A DNA stretch of 64,000 nucleotides from Neoroseomonas marina. Lineage in GTDB: Bacteria; Pseudomonadota; Alphaproteobacteria; Acetobacterales; Acetobacteraceae. The notes below the pieces were generated by a model that saw only the letters and a program-made list of their open reading frames with translations, did not search any database and was not told the DNA's origin. Below, in pieces: positions 27,035-33,561 of this stretch (positions within the stretch are counted from its first letter, which is position 1; each line of letters starts with the position of its first letter). The position numbers were made by a program, and so were the translations under genes. Location of the stretch: NCBI RefSeq assembly GCF_012927745.1, contig NZ_JABBKX010000006.1, positions 207,945-271,944 of the forward strand. The letters are read 5' to 3'.

Positions 27035-29077
27035 TCAGGGCTTGTCACGCTTCGCGCGCTCCGCCTCGCGCAGGTAGTCTTCCGTCGTCCTGGTCGCCGG
27101 CCGCTCCGGGCCCGCATAGGGATCGATGCCGCCTGAGGTCGCCGCGTCGATGCGACATTCCTCGCAGAGGTCGAGCAACGCCTGGCGCCCCGGATCGGCG
27201 AACATCCAGTGCGCCGAGAGCTTCGCCTTCACCCGCGCGATCGAGGCCTTGGTGCCGAACAGCTTGCCGCAGCGCTGGCAGGCGGCGGGTTCTTCTTCCT
27301 TCACCACCTGCGGGACAGTGGCGGCCTCGGCGAAGTTCAGCCGCGGCTCAAGGCTGATGACCTTCTCCGGGCAAGTCGCGGCGCACAGGTTGCATTGCAC
27401 GCAGGCATCCTCGAGGAAGCGGAGCTGCGGCCTCTCGGGGTTGGCCGAGAAGGCCGAGGTCGGGCAGACGCTCGTGCAGGCGAGGCAGAGCGTGCAGCCT
27501 TCCGTCCCGACCTTCGCCACGCCGAAGGGGGCGAGGGCGGGCATCGGCACGGTCTCGGCCGGCGCCTTGGCCGCGGCGCGCAGCGTCCGGAAGGCCTGCA
27601 GCGCCATCTCCCGCGGCGTGCCGATCGCCTGGTGGGTGGACGGTGCGAAGGCGAAGGGTGTGCGGGGCAGGGCGGTGAGCGCCTCGCCGAGCGAGAAGGG
27701 ATCGTCCGTCTCGATCGCCGCCGCGCGCGGGCTCGCATGGCCGAGGCCGAGGCCGGCCAGCGCGGCGTTCGCATAGTCGAGGTTGCGAAGCAGCCCCTCC
27801 GCGCCGTGCTTGCGCCTCGCGGGCAGCAGCACGCGGATCGCCGACGCGCCCCAGGCGAAGGCGCCGGCGATGAGCGAAAGGTCGAGCGCGGTCGGCTCAT
27901 TCACCTTCAGCGGCAGGACGCGCGCGGGCAATCCGTCGCCATGGCGGGCCAGGGCGTCGAGCAGCGGCTCGCCCTGCGCCTCGTCGTGCAGCAGCAGGAC
28001 GGGGGCCTCGCCGCCGGCCTCGCGATAGGCGAGCAGCAGGGTGCGGATGCGCCGCGCCAGCGCCCGCGCCGGGGGCAGGGTGTAGGTCGCCGCGCCGGTC
28101 GGGCAGACCGCCGCGCAGGCGCCGCAGCCGGCGCAGATCTCCGCGCTGATGACGACCTGGTCCTTGAGCGGCCCGGTGCCCGGCGTGATGGCACCGGTCG
28201 GGCAGAGGTCGATGCAGCGCGTGCAGCCGTTCCGCTTGTTGCGCGCGTGCGCGCAGAGGCTGCCCTCGAAGGTGACGAAGCGCGGCTTGTCGAAGGTGCC
28301 GACGAGCTCTCCGGCCTGCGCGATGGCGCGTTCCACCGCCGCGGCATCGGCCGGATCGGCGCGCAGGTAGCCCTGCCGCACCTCATGCGTCGGGAACAGC
28401 GGCGGGTTGCTCGTGAGGTCGAGCACGATGTCGGCGCGGCTGGTCGCGCCGTCCTTGCCGGGCCCCCAGTCGAAGCGCGCGCGGGAGGAGGGGCGCGGCA
28501 TGGCGGCGCCATCCACCGTCACCTCGAAGGCGCCGAGCCATCCGGTCGCGGCGCGCGCACGACCCCTCATCACCGGGAAGGGCACGGTCCGCGGCGGCGT
28601 GACCTCCTCCGCGTCGGTCAGCAGCACGGTGAGGTCGAGCCGGTCCTGCAGCCGCGCCGCAGCCTCCAGCGCCACGGCATCGCGGCCGAGCACCAGCGTC
28701 ACGCCGTTGCTCTCGAGCAGCACCAGCGGCGTCGCGGGCATCGGCTCGGCGGCGGCGGCGATCAGCGCGGCCATCTTGGCGCCGGCGTTGCGGCCCTCGG
28801 TGGACCAGCCGGCGTGCTCGCGGATGTTGACGAAGGTCGGCGCCGGCACCTGCGCCGCCTCGGCCTCCTGCGCGAAGAGCGGCGCCTGGGCCGTGCAGGC
28901 GACGGTCAGCGGCCGCCCTGTCGCGAGCGCTGCGAGGAAACGGTCGAGCTGCGCCATGCAGAGCTGCTCGCCGGTCCGTACCTCGGCGCCGCAGCCGCGC
29001 GCGATGGCCTTCTCGTCGAGGCGCATCGTGTCTTCGCAGGTGCACACAAGGGCGATGCGCCCGTCCGTTCCACTCAT
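27035..29077 (-). CDS. Multi-cluster 4Fe-4S ferredoxin-like protein of the formate dehydrogenase region
   Basis: A 680-residue cytoplasmic iron-sulfur protein. The N-terminus (IALVCTCEDTM, GEQLCMAQLDRF) resembles HdrA-like or sulfite-reductase-associated domains. Mid-protein there are two 4Fe-4S motifs (CTRCIDLCPTGAI and CAGCGACAAVCPTGA). Near the end are two more (CTLCLACTSVCPTSAF and CVQCNLCAATCPEKVI), followed by an extra Cys pair (CQRCGKLFG) and CEECRI. Such proteins are constant neighbours of this formate dehydrogenase type in alphaproteobacteria; a role in electron supply or cofactor maturation is inferred, not shown. It is divergent from the lipoate-ligase-like gene across 87 bases. 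Confidence 0.85.
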   Translation of the reverse strand: MSGTDGRIALVCTCEDTMRLDEKAIARGCGAEVRTGEQLCMAQLDRFLAALATGRPLTVACTAQAPLFAQEAEAAQVPAPTFVNIREHAGWSTEGRNAGAKMAALIAAAAEPMPATPLVLLESNGVTLVLGRDAVALEAAARLQDRLDLTVLLTDAEEVTPPRTVPFPVMRGRARAATGWLGAFEVTVDGAAMPRPSSRARFDWGPGKDGATSRADIVLDLTSNPPLFPTHEVRQGYLRADPADAAAVERAIAQAGELVGTFDKPRFVTFEGSLCAHARNKRNGCTRCIDLCPTGAITPGTGPLKDQVVISAEICAGCGACAAVCPTGAATYTLPPARALARRIRTLLLAYREAGGEAPVLLLHDEAQGEPLLDALARHGDGLPARVLPLKVNEPTALDLSLIAGAFAWGASAIRVLLPARRKHGAEGLLRNLDYANAALAGLGLGHASPRAAAIETDDPFSLGEALTALPRTPFAFAPSTHQAIGTPREMALQAFRTLRAAAKAPAETVPMPALAPFGVAKVGTEGCTLCLACTSVCPTSAFSANPERPQLRFLEDACVQCNLCAATCPEKVISLEPRLNFAEAATVPQVVKEEEPAACQRCGKLFGTKASIARVKAKLSAHWMFADPGRQALLDLCEECRIDAATSGGIDPYAGPERPATRTTEDYLREAERAKRDKP

Positions 29078-29105
29078 CGACCGAAAGCCCCCGAGGCGCC
29101 CCAGA

Positions 29106-29134
29106 TTGGACCTTGGGGCCTACGCGCATATATG
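29106..29134 (+). promoter_or_regulatory. Predicted promoter of the formate dehydrogenase accessory operon
   Basis: TTGGAC, 17 bases, then TATATG. Transcription from here would begin near 29,141. That excludes the in-frame ATG at 29,132 as a start and supports the GTG at 29,165. The same spacing and -35 form recur before rpmI and tRNA-Ser. Confidence 0.42.
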
Positions 29135-29164
29135 CCGCCCGTCACGGGAGTGCGAGGGAGCGGC

Positions 29165-29860
29165 GTGTCCGAGGGCCTGCCCGAGTTGCCGAGCGTCTTC
29201 ACCCCCATCATCGCACTGCGCGAGGTGGGAGACGCGATGGCGCGCGCGGTGGCCGAGGCGCCGCGCCATGGCGCCGGCACGCTGGTCTGGGCGCGGTCGT
29301 GGTCGCGCATCGAGGCGGCGGTCGTGCTGGAGCCGGAGCAGACGCTCGCCGCGGCGCGGCCGGCATTCTTCGCCGCCCTGACCGCCTTCGCGGATGCGGT
29401 CGCCCCCTACGGCCCCTCCGAGCTCCCGCTGACCTTCGACTGGCCGGGCGGTATCCGGGTGAATGGCGGGCTGGTGGGCCGCGCGCGGCTCGCCGCGCCG
29501 CCGGGCTGTGCCGATGATGCCGTGCCGGACTGGCTGGTGGTCGGCATCGAGGCGGCCTTCGCGGCGCCGATGGACGACGAGCCAGGCCGCGATCCCGGCC
29601 GCACCACGCTGTTCGAGGAAGGCTTCAACGACACGACGCCGACGGACCTGACGGCGGGCTGGGCGCGGCATCTGATGGCGAACCTCGCCGACTGGCAGGG
29701 CGGCGGCTTCCGCGTGCTGGCGGAACGTTACCTCGCACGGCTCGACCCGGCGCTGGCGGGCGGCGCGCAGCGCGGGCTCGATCCGGCGACGGGGGACCTG
29801 CTGCTGCGCCGCGGCGGAGCGACCGAGCGGCTTCGGGTCACGGGGGCGTTGGTCGCATGA
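29165..29860 (+). CDS. Biotin/lipoate protein ligase-like protein (BPL_LplA_LipB_2 type)
   Basis: A 231-residue protein resembling the biotin/lipoate ligase fold subgroup found beside formate dehydrogenase genes. Features are an acidic start (LPELPSVFTPIIALREVGDA), ARSWSRIEAAVVLEP, FDWPGGIRVNGGLVGRARLA (the region corresponding to the ligase core Gly-rich strand) and a helical end. No standard catalytic Lys motif of LplA is obvious, so it may not be an active ligase. The GTG start is favoured over an ATG at 29,132, because GAGGGAG lies at correct distance and the upstream ATG falls in the predicted -10 box. Its stop overlaps the next ATG. Confidence 0.75.
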   Translation: MSEGLPELPSVFTPIIALREVGDAMARAVAEAPRHGAGTLVWARSWSRIEAAVVLEPEQTLAAARPAFFAALTAFADAVAPYGPSELPLTFDWPGGIRVNGGLVGRARLAAPPGCADDAVPDWLVVGIEAAFAAPMDDEPGRDPGRTTLFEEGFNDTTPTDLTAGWARHLMANLADWQGGGFRVLAERYLARLDPALAGGAQRGLDPATGDLLLRRGGATERLRVTGALVA

Positions 29861-30405
29861 CCCGTCTGCTGCGCACCCTCCGGCTCGATCCTTCCGATGC
29901 CGTGGTCTTCCCGCTGGCGGCCGCGCCCGGCGAATGGGCCGTGCCCGGGGGCTTCTGCTACTGGGACGACAACCTCGAATCGCTGACGGGCAAGCGGCGG
30001 CAGGCCTTCCGCGCGGGCTTCCTCGGTCTTGGTTCCTTCGGCTGGTCGACGCTGGTCGAGGTGGCGGAGGCCGATCCCGCGCAGCGCGCGGCGGCGGTCG
30101 CGGCGCTCGCGGCGCATCTGCGCGCGGCCTATGGCGCGCCGGACGAGGCCGCGGCGCGGGCGGCGGCGGAGGAGGAGATCGCCTTCGCCGAATCGCTTTG
30201 CGGGCATCCGCCCGGCACCATCGTCGCACTCGCCCGCAGCGCCGAGGGCGGCGAGGTGCGCGAACGCTTCCGCACCCTGCACGAGCGCCCGCGCGCGGCG
30301 CGCGAATATGAGAGCATGCCCGTCTTCGCCGCCATCAGCGTCGAAGGCGAGGAGGAACCAGTGCAGCATCCCGACCTTGCGGCCATGGCGAGGACCCGCC
30401 GTTGA
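29857..30405 (+). CDS. DUF6505 family protein
   Basis: A 182-residue soluble protein beginning MTRLLRTLRLDPSDAVVFPL, with WAVPGGFCYWDDNLESLTGK and AFRAGFLGLGSFGWSTLVEV as the conserved core and a helical Ala/Glu-rich second half. The family is known only as a companion of formate dehydrogenase genes; its function is unknown. It starts with an ATG inside the preceding gene's end and overlaps the next start by 4 bases, i.e. it is the second gene of a tightly coupled five-gene run (29,165-32,556). Confidence 0.8.
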   Translation: MTRLLRTLRLDPSDAVVFPLAAAPGEWAVPGGFCYWDDNLESLTGKRRQAFRAGFLGLGSFGWSTLVEVAEADPAQRAAAVAALAAHLRAAYGAPDEAAARAAAEEEIAFAESLCGHPPGTIVALARSAEGGEVRERFRTLHERPRAAREYESMPVFAAISVEGEEEPVQHPDLAAMARTRR

Positions 30406-31442
30406 ACGAATTGCTGTCTCCCGGCGATTTCTGGGTCGCCTCCGGCCATCACCTTTGCGACGTCGTCGAGCATGGGCGGCTGGCGGCGACGCCGGACCTC
30501 TGGCGCGCCTTCCTCGCCCGGCCCGAACTGATCCCGCCCGAGGAGGCCTGCGACGCCGAGCGTGCATTGCACGCCGCGCTGATGGCGGACCCGGCGCAGC
30601 CGGTGGACCCCGCGCGCATCGCCGCGCTGGCCGATGCCGATGCGCAGGAGAACTTCACGCAGTTCCTGGCCTTCCGCGACCGCGTCGTGCCGCAGCCGTC
30701 GCTCGAGGAAGCGTGGCTCGCGCTCTATCGCGAAGGCGTCGACGGCGTCCCGCCGATCCTGCTGCAGATGCTGACGCACCTCGTTGCGCGCGCGGCGCTC
30801 GAGGGGGAGGGCGATCCCTTCGTGCTGCGCGCCGGGGAATTGCTGTACCGTGCCCAGCGCGCCGGCATCCACCAGGGTGCCACGCTGCTCGCCGACGAGG
30901 AGGTGGTCGAGATGCGCGGCCGCGACGGCGGCTTCGGCGCGCTGGGGCAGTTGCTGGTCGAAGCCGGCGCGCCGCCGCGCGAGGTCGAGCTCGACGTGCT
31001 GAACGAGATGAACGGCACGGCCTATCACGGACGCTCCGACGCGCATGACTTCGCCCTCGACATCGCCGAGGGGCGGGAAGGCAGCCGCGGCGTCTCGCGC
31101 ATGCTCGAACGCTTCATCCGCCACATGTTCGGGGAGGAGGTCGAGATCCGCGCCGTCCCGGTGATCGAGGACCGCGCCTGGACCTGGCATGTCGGCCTCG
31201 ATGCCGAGGCGACGGCGATCGCCAACGATCTCTGGCACGGGAAGAAGGTGCGGCAGGAGCGGCTGGCGCGGATCCTCTGGCTGGGCGTTCTGGAATTCCG
31301 GGATGCGTCCCGCGTGCTGCCCCGCGTGGCGGGGCGGCCGGTCTACCTGGCGCTGGCGATGGATGCGGCGAACAGGGTGCGGATGAAGCCGCAGAACCTT
31401 GTCGCCGGCCTGCCGCTGGTCGCGAAGGAGGCCGCGGCATGA
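30402..31442 (+). CDS. DUF6352 family protein
   Basis: A 346-residue protein starting MNELLSPGDFWVASGHHLC from a TTG codon that overlaps the previous stop (TTGA). The conserved core includes the early His pair (SGHHLCDVVEHGRL), DRVVPQPSLEEAWLALYREG, PPILLQMLTHLVARAALEG and an acidic C-terminal half with LNEMNGTAYHGRSDAHDFAL. The family accompanies formate dehydrogenase genes. The His/Asp/Glu-rich core would suit metal or cofactor handling, but that is speculation. No signal peptide. Confidence 0.82.
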   Translation: MNELLSPGDFWVASGHHLCDVVEHGRLAATPDLWRAFLARPELIPPEEACDAERALHAALMADPAQPVDPARIAALADADAQENFTQFLAFRDRVVPQPSLEEAWLALYREGVDGVPPILLQMLTHLVARAALEGEGDPFVLRAGELLYRAQRAGIHQGATLLADEEVVEMRGRDGGFGALGQLLVEAGAPPREVELDVLNEMNGTAYHGRSDAHDFALDIAEGREGSRGVSRMLERFIRHMFGEEVEIRAVPVIEDRAWTWHVGLDAEATAIANDLWHGKKVRQERLARILWLGVLEFRDASRVLPRVAGRPVYLALAMDAANRVRMKPQNLVAGLPLVAKEAAA

Positions 31443-31951
31443 CCCTCGAGATCCCGGGCACCGTGCGCGTGCCGGTCGGCGTGGTGGTGGAACGCCGGCC
31501 CGGTGCGACCCCCTGGGCCGAATACGCCTGGCAGGCGCGCGAGGTGATCGAGGACGCGCCCGAGGCGCCACCCTGGACGGTGCTGCGAGAGGAGGGCGGC
31601 CGCACCCTGTTCCTCGCCGGCACCGCCGAGGTGTCGCTGCATCCGACCGACACCGACAACTACATCCACAACCTGCAGCAGGACCCGCCGCGGGCCTGGG
31701 TGGTGCTGCGCCCGGTCGCCGACGCGCCGGGCTTCGCGCTCAAGACCGTCACCGTCGATGCGGGGGAGGCGCAGCTCTACGCCGAATCGGGGACCGACCT
31801 GCTCGAGGCCCTGCCCATGCCGCCCGGCCTGCGCCTGCTGCTCGAGCGCTTCGTCGCCGAGCACCACAAGGAGCGGGAGTTCCACAAGCGCAAGCGTGAC
31901 CGCGCGGATACCGAGGCGCTCGGCCGCCGGTCGCGGATCGACGGGCCGTGA
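31439..31951 (+). CDS. DUF3305 family protein
   Basis: A 170-residue protein with the DUF3305 pattern: VPVGVVVERRPGATPWAEYA near the start, then LHPTDTDNYIHNLQQDPPR and WVVLRPVADAPGFALKTVTV, ending in a basic tail (HHKEREFHKRKRDRADTE). It always sits beside DUF3306 in formate dehydrogenase loci, and a joint assembly role is presumed. It overlaps both neighbours by 4 bases. Confidence 0.87.
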   Translation: MTLEIPGTVRVPVGVVVERRPGATPWAEYAWQAREVIEDAPEAPPWTVLREEGGRTLFLAGTAEVSLHPTDTDNYIHNLQQDPPRAWVVLRPVADAPGFALKTVTVDAGEAQLYAESGTDLLEALPMPPGLRLLLERFVAEHHKEREFHKRKRDRADTEALGRRSRIDGP

Positions 31952-32556
31952 GCGGCGAGGGCTTCCTGTCGCGCTGGTCGCGCCGCAAGCGCGCGGCCGA
32001 GGCCGGCCAGCCGGACGAGGAACCGCAGGTCGCGCCGGCCGCCGTGGCGCCGTCCGCGCCCGAGCCGCCGCCGCCCGAGCCGGTGTCCGAGGAGCCGCCC
32101 TTCGACCCGGCCACGCTGCCGCCGGTCGAATCGCTGACGATCGAGAGCGACATCACCGCCTTCCTCCGCAAGGAGGTGCCCGAGGCGCTGAAGCGGGCCG
32201 CGTTGCGGAAGGCCTGGGCGCTCGACCCGGCGATTCGCGACTTCGTGGGCCCCGCCGACTATGCCTGGGACTACAACGCGCCGGATGGGGTGCCGGGCTT
32301 CTCGCTCGATATCGTGGGCGACGTGCAGAAGATGTTGGCGCAGGCGATGGGATTCGACGCGCCGGCCCGGCCGGCCGCCGCCGAGCCTGCGACGCCGGGC
32401 GGCGATGCATCGGGCGACGAGCCGTTGCCGGCGCCGGAGCCCGCCGCCCCCCCGGCGGACGCGCCCGTGCTGCTGGCCGAGGCGCCGGCCGAACCTCCGA
32501 CCCCGGACCGCCCCGAGCCCGTGCAGCGCCGGCACGGCTCCGCGCTGCCGAATTGA
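31948..32556 (+). CDS. DUF3306 family protein
   Basis: A 202-residue protein with a GTG start overlapping the previous stop. The N-terminal basic motif EGFLSRWSRRKRAAEAG and the core SDITAFLRKEVPEALKRAAL plus FVGPADYAWDYNAPDGVPGF are diagnostic of DUF3306. The flanking parts are disordered, rich in Pro, Ala and Glu. It is the last of the first accessory run; a 102-base AT-rich gap with a predicted promoter separates it from the TorD gene. Confidence 0.87.
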   Translation: MSGEGFLSRWSRRKRAAEAGQPDEEPQVAPAAVAPSAPEPPPPEPVSEEPPFDPATLPPVESLTIESDITAFLRKEVPEALKRAALRKAWALDPAIRDFVGPADYAWDYNAPDGVPGFSLDIVGDVQKMLAQAMGFDAPARPAAAEPATPGGDASGDEPLPAPEPAAPPADAPVLLAEAPAEPPTPDRPEPVQRRHGSALPN

Positions 32557-32592
32557 GAGTGGGTCGCAACAACTCGTAATGATTTCAATGCA

Positions 32593-32621
32593 TTGTGTTG
32601 TCGTGGACAGGCGAGTAAATC
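32593..32621 (+). promoter_or_regulatory. Predicted promoter of the torD-fdh structural operon
   Basis: TTGTGT, 17 bases, then TAAATC. It lies in a 102-base stretch (32,557-32,658) that is markedly AT-rich for this genome, with near-palindromic CAACAA...TTGTTG-like words around AATGCATT. This suggests an operator as well, but no known regulator site could be matched. Confidence 0.4.
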
Positions 32622-32658
32622 AGTCGGAAATTAGGGAGAGAGGGGAGACGGGTCCGGC

Positions 32659-33261
32659 ATGAGTGCCCAGGGCACCGCCGTTGCCGCAGCCGACGCCCTG
32701 ACGACGGAGCGTGCGCGGCTCTTTGCGCTTCTGGGGCGACTGCTGGTCGCCGCGCCGGATGCGCGCCTGCTCGACGCGTTGACCGCGCTGCGGAGCGGGC
32801 GAACGCCGCTGGGCGAGGCGTACGGCGCGCTGGCGAAGGCCGCGGCCGCCACCGATTCCGTGGCGACGGAGCGGGAGTTCCACGACCTCTTCATCGGGCT
32901 GGGGCGCGGCGAGCTGGTGCCCTTCGGTTCGTACTACCTGACCGGCTTCCTGCATGAACGCCCGCTCGCCGACCTGCGCGCCGACCTGGCGCGCCTCGGT
33001 CTGGAACGCGCCGACGGCGTCGCGGAGCCGGAAGACCACGTCGGATCGGAATGCGAGGTCTATGCCGGGTTGCTCTCGGGCAGCTTCGAGGGCGGGGCCG
33101 GCGAGGCGGAAGCCTTCTTCGTGAAGCATCTGCGGCCGTGGGCCGGGCGGTTCTTCGCGGATCTCGAACAGGCCCAGGCGGCGCGCTTCTACCGCGCCGT
33201 GGGGCAATTGGGACGCGTGGCGGTGGACATCGAGCAGGCAGCCCAGGAGTTGCCGCAATGA
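32659..33261 (+). CDS. TorD/DmsD-family redox-enzyme maturation chaperone
   Basis: A 200-residue all-helical cytoplasmic chaperone that guards the Tat leader and aids molybdenum-cofactor insertion of its partner enzyme. Characteristic parts are LFALLGRLLVAAPDARLLDA, EFHDLFIGLGRGELVPFGSYY and the YYLTGFLHERPLADLRADL segment. A VGSECEVYAGLLSG segment stands in the place of the usual E-P-x-D-H region, preceded by EPEDHVG. Directly upstream of the Tat-signal genes, so its client is the formate dehydrogenase alpha subunit. Confidence 0.9.
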   Translation: MSAQGTAVAAADALTTERARLFALLGRLLVAAPDARLLDALTALRSGRTPLGEAYGALAKAAAATDSVATEREFHDLFIGLGRGELVPFGSYYLTGFLHERPLADLRADLARLGLERADGVAEPEDHVGSECEVYAGLLSGSFEGGAGEAEAFFVKHLRPWAGRFFADLEQAQAARFYRAVGQLGRVAVDIEQAAQELPQ

Positions 33262-33284
33262 GGATGACCGGGGAGAGGCATGAG

Positions 33285-33536
33285 ATGAGCAGGACCGAGA
33301 AGAACGTCGCCGAGCGCCGTGGCCTCCTGAAGGCCCTCGGCCTGGGCGGCGCGGCCGCCGCGGCGACGACCGTGGCGGCGAGCGGCGTGGCGGAGGCCGC
33401 GGACTGGGTCCGCGCCGATGCCGTGGCCCCCGGCATCGCCCGCAAGGAGAACGAGGCCGAGCGCGTCAAGGCGCGCTACCAGGCGAACAGCGCCGAGGTG
33501 CAGGCGTTCTACCGCACCAACCGCTACGGCAGCTGA
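33285..33536 (+). CDS. Small twin-arginine-signal protein of the formate dehydrogenase operon
   Basis: An 83-residue protein with a Tat-like leader (ERRGLLKALGLGGAAAAATT, ending near VAEAAD) and a short mature part ending AFYRTNRYGS. This is the 'formate dehydrogenase region TAT target' small protein type; no function is proven. The start at 33,285 follows GGGGAGAGG. Two further in-frame ATGs (33,258 and 33,264) lie upstream, the first overlapping the torD stop, so a nine-residue longer form is possible. Confidence 0.82.
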   Translation: MSRTEKNVAERRGLLKALGLGGAAAAATTVAASGVAEAADWVRADAVAPGIARKENEAERVKARYQANSAEVQAFYRTNRYGS

Positions 33537-33561
33537 CGCCGGGAAGAGGGAGCGAAGCCCC

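Noticed and set aside
29132..29164. Upstream ATG start for the lipoate-ligase-like gene
   Set aside because: It lies within the predicted -10 box and lacks a ribosome-binding site, while the GTG at 29,165 has one.
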